Shown here one piece after another: positions 44,085-53,113 of a stretch of 64,000 nucleotides of DNA (position 1 is the stretch's first letter; each line of letters begins with the position of its first letter). This DNA comes from JAISGQ01 sp045604155 (GTDB lineage: Bacteria; Bacillota; Clostridia; Oscillospirales; Acutalibacteraceae). The notes under the pieces are model-generated. The model was not told the DNA's origin. It saw only the letters and a list, made by a program, of their open reading frames with translations, and made no database searches. The translations under genes and the position numbers were made by a program. The stretch is taken from NCBI GenBank assembly GCA_045604155.1, contig JAZUNN010000065.1, positions 1 through 64,000 of the forward strand, given 5' to 3'.

Positions 44085-45326
44085 GTGAAGAAAGAAATAT
44101 GGCTGCCCTTATGTGCAATTGTTCTTGTTGCTGCTGTTATTATTGCCATGGTATTTATGCCTGCGGATAACAGCTCATCCATTCCGGTTGTATCTGTTGT
44201 AAGTGATGGAGATGACAATAAAATTGAAAATGTTGAATCTCCTGAGGTTTATACTGAAATGAAGGCTGTATGGGTACCGTATATGTCCCTTTCAGGGGTT
44301 AATAAGGAAAAGATTGATTCCATAGTAAACAATTCCGAAAAATTCGGATACAATGCAATTATTTTCCATGTAAGACCCTTTGCTGATGCATTGTATGATT
44401 CGGATTATTTCCCTTCATCCCATCTTTTTGATGAAGTTCAGGGCGGAGTGGTGGATTTTGATCCTCTTGAATATGTTATAGAAGCCGCTCATGCAAGGAA
44501 TATCGAGGTGCACGCATGGATCAATCCTCTGAGAATACAGCATAAGAACGGAAATCTGCCTCCGAAAATATCAGAGGATAATCCATACTCAATCTTCCGC
44601 AATGATAATGATCCTGCCAATGATCTGTACGTAATAGACTATCAGAAGGGAAAGTTTTTTAATCCCGGAGAAGAGGGTGCAAGGCAATATATAATTGACG
44701 GCATCTGTGAAATAGTCAGAAATTACGATGTTGACGGAATTCACTGGGATGACTATTTTTATCCTGCCGATGACGATACATTTGATGACAGCAAAAGCTA
44801 CAGCAAATATTTAAACGACGGAGGAGAACTTGATCTTATTGACTGGCGTACAGAATGTGTAAATATACTGGTAAAGGATACATACGACGCAATAAAGGAG
44901 ATCAAACCTGATGTTGTATTCGGCATAAGTCCTCAGGGTAATATAGGCAACTGTATCAATATGGGTGCTGATGTACATAAATGGGGCTCGGAAAAAGGCT
45001 ATGTTGATTATATCTGCCCGCAGATATATTGGTCTTTTGATCATGAAGTGGCTCAGTACGATAAGATGTGCCTTAAGTGGAGAGATATTGTCACAGAGGA
45101 GTCTGTAAAACTGTATATCGGACTCGCTCTTTATAAAGCAGGGTCTGATGCAGACAAGGGCACATGGCTTTCGTCTGATGATATTCTTGCACAGGAAATC
45201 AGGTATGCAAGAGGAGAAGAGATAAACGCAGATGGATTTATGATATATTCCTACGAATATCTTTTTAAAGATGTTACGAAAAATGAAGTGGAAAATATGA
45301 CCCTTGAGCTGCAGAAAAAAGACTAA
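44085..45326 (+). CDS. GHL10/DUF187 family glycosyl hydrolase-like protein
   Basis: 413 residues. A signal anchor (IWLPLCAIVLVAAVIIAMVF) and linker are followed by a GHL10 (PF02638) TIM barrel: MKAVWVPYMSLSG, FGYNAIIFHVRPFADALYDS, EVHAWINPLRIQ, NYDVDGIHWDDYFYP and YICPQIYWSFDHE. Acidic residues in VDGIHWDDY sit where the barrel active site is expected. The family includes YngK-type proteins and resembles peptidoglycan-glycan hydrolases acting outside the cell; activity not established. GTG 44085 has AAGGAG eight bases upstream; the frame is open from TTG 44061 without a site. Confidence 0.85.
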   Translation: MKKEIWLPLCAIVLVAAVIIAMVFMPADNSSSIPVVSVVSDGDDNKIENVESPEVYTEMKAVWVPYMSLSGVNKEKIDSIVNNSEKFGYNAIIFHVRPFADALYDSDYFPSSHLFDEVQGGVVDFDPLEYVIEAAHARNIEVHAWINPLRIQHKNGNLPPKISEDNPYSIFRNDNDPANDLYVIDYQKGKFFNPGEEGARQYIIDGICEIVRNYDVDGIHWDDYFYPADDDTFDDSKSYSKYLNDGGELDLIDWRTECVNILVKDTYDAIKEIKPDVVFGISPQGNIGNCINMGADVHKWGSEKGYVDYICPQIYWSFDHEVAQYDKMCLKWRDIVTEESVKLYIGLALYKAGSDADKGTWLSSDDILAQEIRYARGEEINADGFMIYSYEYLFKDVTKNEVENMTLELQKKD

Positions 45327-45360
45327 TCTGTCAAAAAATATTTTTATATAATATAAAATA

Positions 45361-45389
45361 TTGCATTTGAAAATCGAATGTTGTATAAT
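45361..45389 (+). promoter_or_regulatory. Promoter of the GGDEF/EAL gene
   Basis: TTGCAT and TATAAT, 17 bases apart. No terminator is evident between the preceding gene and this promoter. Confidence 0.58.
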
Positions 45390-45452
45390 AATAAAAAATA
45401 AAGAGAAGATTTTGATATTTTGTTCATGATGCAACCTTTCGGGGGTGAAAAA

Positions 45453-48400
45453 ATGTCTGATGGGTACATTGGTGATTTAAAACTGAACACCGGTTCTGTT
45501 GCAGGATTCCTTTCCCATGATGAGACATTTACTGCAATTAAATATTATTTTAAAGGGCAGAAGGCAGAAGGCTTTCATGCCCTTATTGCAGTTAAGGCAG
45601 AATTTGAACGTCCTGCTTCGTGGAATGAAAACTGTGATATTGATAAATGTGTTGCCGATGAAATATCAGAAATAATAAAACAATATACAAAACCGGAGGA
45701 TATCTGCGGTCGTGAAGATTCAGACGAATATCTTATTTTTACTGCCGGATACGCTTCTGAAGAAGAGATAATTGATTATGCTCATTTCCTTTCCGAAAAA
45801 ATGAGCATTACTCTGAGAGAAAATGATACCTGTATTGATGTGAAAATCTATGCAGGTGTCTTCATTGCGCCTGCAGATAATCATGATGCCGGAGAGCTTT
45901 ATTTCAAGTCGGACGTTGCACTTGAATATTCAATCAATAATAACAAAAACATAACTGTATATTCCTACGAAATCGATCCTGAGAGTATTCGTGCAGAAGA
46001 AAAGCAGAATATGATAAAGCTGCGTACACTTCTTGAATACATGGATGGCGGTGTTATACTTGCTGAGGTTTCCGACAGCATAAATGTTTATTATGCAAGC
46101 CCCAGCTTTTATAAGATGTCAAACAGAACAACGGCTGAGATCGGAGAAAATGCAGAGAATCTGTTCTCGGTTGTTGTTCCTGAGGACAGAAACCTTCTGA
46201 TAGATGCCGCACAGAGAACAGTAAACACAGGCGAAACAGCCGACTGTGTTTACAGAGTTTATGAAAGCAATGGAGACATTGGCTGGAGACAGATACGTGG
46301 TGCACGTCTGCCGGGAATAAGAAAAAACGGAAATAAATCCATTATCTGCGTAATTACCGATGTTACAGAAATAAAGGAATCAAATGCCACTCTGGAGGCG
46401 GTTGTCAATAATTCGCCTGCAGGTATCGGTGTTTTTGAAATTGACAGCAATTCAGTAAGACCTACATTTTATAATCCTACACTTAAAGGTCTGATTGGCT
46501 GTGAGAAGTATAATGACGGATATACAGAGCTTTATAATCTTATAGACTGTATTCCTGAAAATAAAAGACAGAAAATAACTGAGGAGATTATTCTTTGTGC
46601 AAAAGAATGGCGTCCATGTGAGCTGGAATTCAGAATTACCACATTGGATAATGAAAATAAATATCTCAGTGCACGAGGCGTAAATCTCTACGAACAGAAC
46701 GGAAAAACATATTCACTGATTATATTTACTGATATTACAAAAGAATACCATCTCAGAAAACAGATTCGCTTTGAACAGGAAAAGTACAGAATAGCCATTG
46801 ACCTGACAAAAACTGTTCTCTGGGAAGTTGATATCAGAACAAAAACAGCATACCAGTATGCGGATTTTTCGGACAGAGAGAAAGTAAACGTATATGAAAA
46901 TGCACCTAAGAGTGTGATAGATACCGGAATCATACATCCCGATTTTGTGGATGAATATGTCCGTATGTATGAAAATCTCTACAACGGCGATGATTCAGGT
47001 GAGTATTTTTACAAGCGACTAGGGGACAACAATGAATATATCTGGGTCAAGGCTCAGTTCAAGCTCCTTAAGGATGAAAACGGAGAAAATTACTATTCTG
47101 TCGGAGTTGCCGAAAAGGTTCTCAATATCGATGCTCAGATGCGTCGCTTTGAGCAGGAACAGTATTTCTGCGATCAGGTTTCCAACAGTGTCCTGGGATC
47201 AATCAAGGTTAATCTGAGCAGAAATTATATTGAACGCCATTTCATTCTTTCAAGTACCCGTAAGATTCTCAATAATCTGCACAGCTATGACGACCTGCTC
47301 AAACGTTCTACCAAGATGGTTTCCATTGCTGAGGATGCAGATAATCTCAGAGAAAGACTTTCAAGAGAAAATCTTTTTGAAGTCTTTAAAAATGGTCAGG
47401 ACTGGATGAATGTTGAATTCAGACGTAAGGACAAAAAAGGAAAAATCCGCTGGACAAGCCTTGCGATGAGTCTTATACGTCATCCGGTAACCGGTGATCT
47501 GTATGGATTTGCCTATGTGCGTGATGTTGATAAAAGACGCAGATGGGAGCTGTCACTGCCATCCAAGGTTGAACGAGATCCCATCAGTATGGTATACAGC
47601 AGATCAACCGCATTTGATATGATCAATACCATTCTTCCCGGTGTAAAGGATAAATCAACATACTGTGCCATGTGCATGGTTGACATTGACGGACTTGACG
47701 GAATTATGGCGGATAAAGGCGAGTACATGGTTCAGAATGTTCTGTTCAATATCGGACGTGTTCTCAGAATTATTGTAGACGGAGCCGCCATTGTCGGACA
47801 GATTGAGCAAAACCGAATCATGATATTCCGTGTGGGCATTAAAACACCTGAAGAACAGTATCTGCGTTCAGAGTATTCTGTTGACAGACTTTCAACAATG
47901 CTCAGAATAACATTCCCCAGTGAACGACTTGAAATATACAGCAGTGTTGTTGTTGCAAGTGTTTCTGATGTTGCTCTTCATGAACTTTATGAAGAAGCCT
48001 GTCACACCTGTGCAGAAGCTGTGTCGAAGAAGTCAAAGGCCATGCGTGTTGAATTCTTTGAAAAGCAGAAAAAGGAAACTGTTCAGGCTGTGATACCTGA
48101 AACAGGCGGTACAAGAGACCAGCAGACAGGTCTGCTCACAAGACAGGATTATTATAATGTTTTCCGCACCTTAAAACCTGAAACATTGTCTTCTCTTGGT
48201 GTATTTATTGCCGATATAAATGGACTCAGAACCATAAATCATCGCTATGGCATGGAATACGGCGATAAAATTATCAAGAATGTTGCAACAAATCTCAGAT
48301 CGGAATTCAACGATGAAGAGGTGTTCCGTGTTTCGGGCGACGAATTCCTTGTGCTGTGCAAGGATTCAACGCAGGAGGATTTTATAAGAAAGTGCGATAC

Positions 48401-49343
48401 GGTAATTGAGCTGATCGGAAATACATACAATAACATTATCAGCATTGGTACAACCTGGGACAGCCATGTAAAGGATGTCCAGGCACTGGTGGATCATGCT
48501 GATGAACTGATGAAGACAGATAAGCAGGAATATTACAGAAAGAACAACAAAGCTCCTCTGGACAGTGATTTCAAGACCTATGCATGGGTTGTTGATTCAA
48601 TCAGGGATGAACGTTTTTCTGTATACCTTCAGCCGAAGGCAGAGATAATCAGCGGCAGAATTACAAGCTGTGAAGCACTGGTCAGATATATTGACAGTGA
48701 AAGCGGCGTTATCAATCCCTCAAAATTTATTGCCATACTTGAAAGGGAAAACGTTATAAAGCAGCTGGATTTCTATGTGCTGAACAAAGCGCTGGAGCTT
48801 ATAGAAGGATGGATCAGAGAAGGAAAGACACCGCTTTCCGTTTCTGTAAACTTCTCAAGAAGAACCATTCTTGCTCCGAATTCACTTAACGAGGTTATGG
48901 ATATAATAAAGGGCAGAGAGCATCTGCTTCCGTATCTTTGTATAGAGATAACAGAAACAATAGGCTCTATGGAAAGAGCAACAATAACCCGTATCTGTGA
49001 AATGTTCCAGCGTAATGGTTTCCGACTGGCACTGGATGACTTTGGAAGTGAATATTCCAATCTTTATATTATTTCCGCATTAAGATTTGATGAGATCAAG
49101 ATTGACAAGAGCGTCATTGATGATATTGTTACCAATGATCTTGCAAGACTGACGGTGGAAAATACAAAGAGAATATGCGAAAGAACCGGAGCAACTCTTG
49201 TTGCAGAAGGCGTTGAAACCGGTGAACAGCTTGAGATTCTGAAGGATATCGGCTGTCATCTTGCGCAGGGATATCACATCAACAAACCGCTGCCAATCAA
49301 TGAGTTTACAAGGAAATACATAACTGAAAAACCGACACAGTAA
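45453..49343 (+). CDS. Cytosolic multi-PAS c-di-GMP protein with three GGDEF-like domains and one EAL domain
   Basis: 1296 residues without membrane helices. The first ~170 residues look like a degenerate GGDEF domain: GREDSDEYLIF sits where GGDEF belongs and ELYFKSDVALEYSINNNKN matches the usual ADxALYxAKxxGRN helix. PAS-like domains follow (about 200-690; VYYASPSFYKMSNRT, EYIWVKAQFKL, KIRWTSLAMS). A second GGDEF-like domain (about 700-870) keeps VDIDGLDG but has IEQNR for GGDEF. The third (about 890-1045) has IADINGLRTINH and SGDEF (about 960-964), possibly active. The EAL domain (about 1050-1290) is complete: CEALVRY, SVNFSRR, DDFGSEYSNL, KIDKS, AEGVETGEQ. So it is most likely a PAS-controlled phosphodiesterase, perhaps bifunctional. 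Start 45453 follows GGGGGTG. Confidence 0.9.
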   Translation: MSDGYIGDLKLNTGSVAGFLSHDETFTAIKYYFKGQKAEGFHALIAVKAEFERPASWNENCDIDKCVADEISEIIKQYTKPEDICGREDSDEYLIFTAGYASEEEIIDYAHFLSEKMSITLRENDTCIDVKIYAGVFIAPADNHDAGELYFKSDVALEYSINNNKNITVYSYEIDPESIRAEEKQNMIKLRTLLEYMDGGVILAEVSDSINVYYASPSFYKMSNRTTAEIGENAENLFSVVVPEDRNLLIDAAQRTVNTGETADCVYRVYESNGDIGWRQIRGARLPGIRKNGNKSIICVITDVTEIKESNATLEAVVNNSPAGIGVFEIDSNSVRPTFYNPTLKGLIGCEKYNDGYTELYNLIDCIPENKRQKITEEIILCAKEWRPCELEFRITTLDNENKYLSARGVNLYEQNGKTYSLIIFTDITKEYHLRKQIRFEQEKYRIAIDLTKTVLWEVDIRTKTAYQYADFSDREKVNVYENAPKSVIDTGIIHPDFVDEYVRMYENLYNGDDSGEYFYKRLGDNNEYIWVKAQFKLLKDENGENYYSVGVAEKVLNIDAQMRRFEQEQYFCDQVSNSVLGSIKVNLSRNYIERHFILSSTRKILNNLHSYDDLLKRSTKMVSIAEDADNLRERLSRENLFEVFKNGQDWMNVEFRRKDKKGKIRWTSLAMSLIRHPVTGDLYGFAYVRDVDKRRRWELSLPSKVERDPISMVYSRSTAFDMINTILPGVKDKSTYCAMCMVDIDGLDGIMADKGEYMVQNVLFNIGRVLRIIVDGAAIVGQIEQNRIMIFRVGIKTPEEQYLRSEYSVDRLSTMLRITFPSERLEIYSSVVVASVSDVALHELYEEACHTCAEAVSKKSKAMRVEFFEKQKKETVQAVIPETGGTRDQQTGLLTRQDYYNVFRTLKPETLSSLGVFIADINGLRTINHRYGMEYGDKIIKNVATNLRSEFNDEEVFRVSGDEFLVLCKDSTQEDFIRKCDTVIELIGNTYNNIISIGTTWDSHVKDVQALVDHADELMKTDKQEYYRKNNKAPLDSDFKTYAWVVDSIRDERFSVYLQPKAEIISGRITSCEALVRYIDSESGVINPSKFIAILERENVIKQLDFYVLNKALELIEGWIREGKTPLSVSVNFSRRTILAPNSLNEVMDIIKGREHLLPYLCIEITETIGSMERATITRICEMFQRNGFRLALDDFGSEYSNLYIISALRFDEIKIDKSVIDDIVTNDLARLTVENTKRICERTGATLVAEGVETGEQLEILKDIGCHLAQGYHINKPLPINEFTRKYITEKPTQ

Positions 49344-49358
49344 TGTGTCGGTTTTTTT
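49329..49358 (+). terminator. Terminator overlapping the end of the GGDEF/EAL gene
   Basis: AAACCGACAC/GTGTCGGTTT stem and a long T-run; the stem contains the stop codon of the gene. Confidence 0.87.
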
Positions 49359-49379
49359 CTGCAACGCAATATTTTGATA

Positions 49380-49385
49380 TATAAT
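49380..49385 (+). promoter_or_regulatory. Probable -10 box for the rpe-rnf unit
   Basis: TATAAT about 100 bases before rpe; the -35 at normal spacing is weak. The leader up to 49488 holds no ORF. Confidence 0.4.
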
Positions 49386-49487
49386 TGTTAATTTATCTAA
49401 TATATTGTTGATTTATTTCATCTGACGAAGTACAATGATAAGTAGTTTTTCTGCAGACAATGCAGAATGAAATTCAGGAGGTAAAAA

Positions 49488-50147
49488 ATGGCTGTAATTG
49501 CACCGTCGATACTTTCGGCAGATTTTACAAAGCTTGGCGAGGAAATGATCGGGCTTCAGAAAATGGGAGTGGAAGTAGTGCACGTTGATATTATGGATGG
49601 CTGCTTTGTGCCTAACCTGACCTTTGGATATACAATGGTCAAGGCACTGAGTGCATATAAAGGTGATATGAAATTCGATGTTCATCTCATGATGGATCAT
49701 CCTTATGCCTATATTGACAATTTCATTGATGCAGGAGCTGATATGCTGACTGTTCATCTGGAATGCAAGGACGATGTGAAGGCATGTCTTGAAAAGATTG
49801 CTGCACGTGGTGTTGTTGCAGGAATATCAATAAAGCCCAAAACTCAGCCTTCCGAACTTGTTTTGTATAAAGATCTTTTTGATCAGTGCCTTATCATGAC
49901 TGTTGAGCCCGGTTTTGGCGGACAGAAGATAATAATGGATTGTCTTGAAAAGATAAAGGAAGTCAGAAATATATGTAAAGGCAAACAGCTTTGCATGGCT
50001 GTTGACGGCGGTGTCAACGAAGAAAATGCAAAGTATGTTGCGGAATGCGGGGCAGACCTGATTGTAGCAGGTAATGCTGTGCTTGGCGCAAAGGACAGAA
50101 CTGCTGCATTCAGAAAACTGTCGGAACTGGTGGCCTCAGAAATATAA
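49488..50147 (+). CDS. rpe: Ribulose-phosphate 3-epimerase
   Basis: 219 residues, normal length. The TIM barrel has VIAPSILSADFTKLGEEM, VVHVDIMDGCFVPNLTFG with metal-binding His/Asp, FDVHLMMDHP, TVEPGFGGQKI (catalytic Asp equivalents nearby) and VDGGVNEENA. It interconverts ribulose-5-phosphate and xylulose-5-phosphate in the pentose phosphate pathway. It precedes the Rnf-like genes by 16 bases with a shared promoter, so they are cotranscribed although no metabolic link is obvious. Confidence 0.95.
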   Translation: MAVIAPSILSADFTKLGEEMIGLQKMGVEVVHVDIMDGCFVPNLTFGYTMVKALSAYKGDMKFDVHLMMDHPYAYIDNFIDAGADMLTVHLECKDDVKACLEKIAARGVVAGISIKPKTQPSELVLYKDLFDQCLIMTVEPGFGGQKIIMDCLEKIKEVRNICKGKQLCMAVDGGVNEENAKYVAECGADLIVAGNAVLGAKDRTAAFRKLSELVASEI

Positions 50148-50163
50148 AAGGAGCGATTGTGCC

Positions 50164-51426
50164 GTGAAACCGATACGAGCAAGCGGCGTGAATTTAAAAC
50201 AGAATAAAGAACCGGCACTTTCAAACAAGCTTCTTCGAGTACCGGTACCTGATGAGCTTAAAGTGCCTCTTTTCAACTTTGATCGCGGAGCTATGCTTCC
50301 CATTCCGAGAGCAGGAGAGACTGTTGCGAAATATTCTATGCTTGCACATTCCAAGAACGGTACCTGCTGGACAGTGACACCCTGCGCCGGAAAGCTTACG
50401 CATATCGAAAGATTTGCCCATCCTCTTATGGGTAAAGTCATGTGTGCTCATATCAGAACAGGCGACGGAGGACATGAAGTTCAGCTTGTGCCGCACAACC
50501 CTTCTGCAATGACACCTGATGGAATATTGAGATGCATTGCTCAGGCGTGTATAATTGATGAGGTTGATGGAACTCTTGTTCACAGAAAACTTCAGAAAGC
50601 AATGAAAAACGGTACTATGCTGATTGTGGCCGACTGTATTGATGATTCACCCTATGTCAGCAGCTCGCTGAGAGTTATTATGGAATACGGCGATATGTGC
50701 GCAGACGGTGTTTCGGTTGTAATGAAGCTGCTGGGCGGTGCAAAGGCAAAACTTGCTGTTTATAATCCCGGCGGGATAGATATGGAAAATCTTCTTGACA
50801 GAGTGGGTTTTCTTGATACGGTTGAGATAAAGGGCGGATATCCCGCATGGTTTACCTTTGAACGTGAATATTGTCATGAACAGTATGTCAGAATAGGTGT
50901 TCAGGCACTTCGTGCAATATCCCTTGCAGTAAGGCAGGGAATGCCGCAGACAGAGTTTGTTGTCACAGTTGCAGGAGATTGTGTTTCGGCGCCTGTAAAT
51001 GCCATTGTAACAACAGGAACAACTGTTGCGGATGTTTTTGATGCTGTCGGACTTGAATGTGAGCCAGACGTTGTACTTATAGGTGATCCCATGACGGGCG
51101 TTATAGCAGAAGATCCTGAAACTCCGTTGTTTGCGGGAATCCGTTCTGTTATTGCAATGAAAAAAATACCCGAAAAGCCTGCGAATGCCTGCATTGGCTG
51201 CGGCAGGTGTGTTTCGGTGTGTCCGAGACATCTTTTTCCGTCGGAGGCAGTCAGGATGGCAGAACAGAAAAAACTTCTTATTGCTGCAGAATACGGTGCG
51301 AGAAGATGTATGGGATGCGGAGCCTGCAGTGCAGTGTGTCCAAGCGGAATAGAAATAACTGAACTTATGAAAAAACTGCGCCGTTATGCGGAAAAAATAG
51401 ATGGAGAGGGTGGTGCTGATGAATAA
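50164..51426 (+). CDS. RnfC-like subunit lacking the flavin/NADH motifs, with two [4Fe-4S] motifs
   Basis: 420 residues. The N-terminal barrel-sandwich part (about 15-110), the central Rossmann-like part (about 120-255), the SLBB-type part (FVVTVAGDCVSAPVNAIVTT, DVVLIGDPMTGV) and the C-terminal ferredoxin part (CIGCGRCVSVCP from about 343; CMGCGACSAVCP from about 382) follow the RnfC order. In canonical RnfC the Gly-rich loop GLGGAGFPT and NAAECEP bind FMN/NADH; here the aligned stretches read IIDEVDGTLVH and VADCIDDSP, and the YPSGGAKQL element is missing. Hence NADH oxidation looks unlikely while Fe-S electron transfer remains possible. GTG 50164 has AAAGGAG ten bases upstream. First rnf-type gene of the operon. 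Confidence 0.8.
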   Translation: MKPIRASGVNLKQNKEPALSNKLLRVPVPDELKVPLFNFDRGAMLPIPRAGETVAKYSMLAHSKNGTCWTVTPCAGKLTHIERFAHPLMGKVMCAHIRTGDGGHEVQLVPHNPSAMTPDGILRCIAQACIIDEVDGTLVHRKLQKAMKNGTMLIVADCIDDSPYVSSSLRVIMEYGDMCADGVSVVMKLLGGAKAKLAVYNPGGIDMENLLDRVGFLDTVEIKGGYPAWFTFEREYCHEQYVRIGVQALRAISLAVRQGMPQTEFVVTVAGDCVSAPVNAIVTTGTTVADVFDAVGLECEPDVVLIGDPMTGVIAEDPETPLFAGIRSVIAMKKIPEKPANACIGCGRCVSVCPRHLFPSEAVRMAEQKKLLIAAEYGARRCMGCGACSAVCPSGIEITELMKKLRRYAEKIDGEGGADE

Positions 51427-52468
51427 TATAAGCTATGCACCGCACATAAGACACTCCACATCTGTGAAAAATATTATGCTCATGCTGCTTGCAGCGGCAG
51501 GGATACTTGTTGTTCCCGCACTGTTTGTTTATGGAGCAAGAGTTATTGCATTGGTTCTGTTTGCAGTTACAGGCTCTGTTTTGCCGGAGATTCTTTTTTC
51601 TCTGATAAAAAAAGAAAAAGAGACAATTTCCGATTTTTCCGCATTATACATTGCAGTTTTGACTGCTTTGCTGATGCCGTCAGGGGTACCTGTGTGGATT
51701 CCTTTTGCAGCGGGTGCATTTGGCGCAATCGCAGCAAAGCTTCCCTTCGGAAGACTTGGAAGAAGCCCTTTTTCTCCGGCAGCGGCAGGATTTGTCTTTG
51801 TTTCCCTTGCATGGGGTGAATATTTTGTCTGTTATCCGAAAATTGGCGAGAAATTACCATTTCTGAATAACTGGAGCCTTGCTGAAGGTTATGAGATTAC
51901 AGAACATCAGACAGCGATACAGATTCTTCAAAGCGCACAGAAACCCTATTTCAGCAACGAGGATGCAATGTCAGCAATTTTCGGATTCAAAGCGATAGGA
52001 CCGATTGGTGCAATCGGTGTGCTGATAATCCTTGTTTCACTGGCATTCATGATATTCAGAAAAATATCTGCATGGCAGTCAACGGCAGCTTTCTGCGCTG
52101 TGGTCATCCTGCTGTCCATGATATTCAGATATGACGGTGTATCGGTGCTCATGGCACCTGTTTATGAACTGTTTACAGGCTGGATGCTGCTTGTTGCTGT
52201 TTTCCTTGCGGGAGATATTCTGACAGCTCCTCGTCTGGGGTCAGCACGTGTTCTGTATGGAATTGCATGCGGAATACTGGCATTCATACTCAGAAGAATT
52301 TCAGCCATTCAGGGTGGAGAAATAACTGCAGTTCTCATTGTCAATGCTCTTTCTTCTGCGATTGATCGTCTTGCATGGAATTGCAGACAGAGAGGAATCA
52401 GCCTGACTGCAATGAAAGAGAAAATCAAGTACCGATTAGAAAAAAGTATGAAGCAGTTTGAGGATTAA
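51419..52468 (+). CDS. RnfD-like membrane subunit with altered flavinylation motif
   Basis: 349 residues with about nine membrane helices. It aligns with RnfD/NqrB: SDFSALYIAVLTALLMPSG, LPFGRLGRSPFSPAAAGFVF (typical GxNxFNPAxxG), and the C-terminal YELFTGWMLLVAVFLAGDIL with TAPRLGSARVLYGI (typical ATSP…G…YG). The covalent FMN site of RnfD is a Thr in an SGAT motif; here the aligned stretch is ITEHQTAIQIL, keeping a Thr (about 165) without the surrounding SGA, and the later GSIGETS element reads GPIGAIG. Covalent flavin by ApbE is therefore doubtful. The start overlaps the end of the RnfC-like gene by eight bases. Confidence 0.78.
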   Translation: MNNISYAPHIRHSTSVKNIMLMLLAAAGILVVPALFVYGARVIALVLFAVTGSVLPEILFSLIKKEKETISDFSALYIAVLTALLMPSGVPVWIPFAAGAFGAIAAKLPFGRLGRSPFSPAAAGFVFVSLAWGEYFVCYPKIGEKLPFLNNWSLAEGYEITEHQTAIQILQSAQKPYFSNEDAMSAIFGFKAIGPIGAIGVLIILVSLAFMIFRKISAWQSTAAFCAVVILLSMIFRYDGVSVLMAPVYELFTGWMLLVAVFLAGDILTAPRLGSARVLYGIACGILAFILRRISAIQGGEITAVLIVNALSSAIDRLAWNCRQRGISLTAMKEKIKYRLEKSMKQFED

Positions 52469-52483
52469 AGAGGTGGCTGAGAA

Positions 52484-53113
52484 ATGAAATACAATAAATC
52501 ATCACGTATAATTTCTGAGCACACAGATTTTATCCGAAGCTCAATAGTTTCAAGTCCCATGCTGATAAAGGCATCAGGTGTTGCAACAATAGCAGGCGCC
52601 GCAATAAGCGGTGTGAATGCATTGATTATGATATTCCTTGTGCTGAGCATTCTTCTTGCAGTCGGACTTACAACGATTCTTGACGGCGACAGGCTTGAAT
52701 ACCCTGTAAAGCCGATTGTCTATACAGCGGTAAGTGTTTGTACGCTGTTTGCAATTTTGCTTGTTCTGAAGCAGATTATGCCTGCTCAGATCGACAGCTT
52801 TGGTGTGTATGCACCGCTTCTTGCATTCAATTCCCTTGTTCTTTGCCGAAGCGAAGACGATGCACCTCTGCTTTTAAGCACAGAGACAGTTTCCGATGCG
52901 CTTGCTCTTTCTGCGGTGTTTGCTCTTGTGGCGTTTCCCGTTTCGATTATCAGAGAAATTATCGGAAGCGGAGAGCTTTTCGGAAAAAGTCTCGGATTTG
53001 AAGGAAATGCTGCATTTCTTAATCCTTTTATAGGATTTATTCTTTCCGGTTATCTTATAGCGTTTATCAGAAAAATGCTTTCAGGTTCCGGGGAAAAGGA
53101 GGAAACAGCATGA
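52484..53113 (+). CDS. RnfE-like membrane subunit without the iron-sulfur cysteines
   Basis: 209 residues, six membrane helices in the RnfE/NqrD layout. Well-conserved pieces are YPVKPIVYTAVSVCTLF, IDSFGVYAPLLAFNSLVLC, REIIGSGELFG and the late LNPFIGFILSGYLIA. Aligned with E. coli RsxE, the two Cys that hold the intramembrane [2Fe-2S] cluster (LLGLCPLLA; TNCIVVGRAE) become Ala34 (ASGVATIAG) and Ser117 (FNSLVLCRSE); a Cys at 121 sits four residues further. AGGTGGCTGAGAA precedes the ATG. It overlaps the RnfA-like gene by four bases. Confidence 0.78.
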   Translation: MKYNKSSRIISEHTDFIRSSIVSSPMLIKASGVATIAGAAISGVNALIMIFLVLSILLAVGLTTILDGDRLEYPVKPIVYTAVSVCTLFAILLVLKQIMPAQIDSFGVYAPLLAFNSLVLCRSEDDAPLLLSTETVSDALALSAVFALVAFPVSIIREIIGSGELFGKSLGFEGNAAFLNPFIGFILSGYLIAFIRKMLSGSGEKEETA

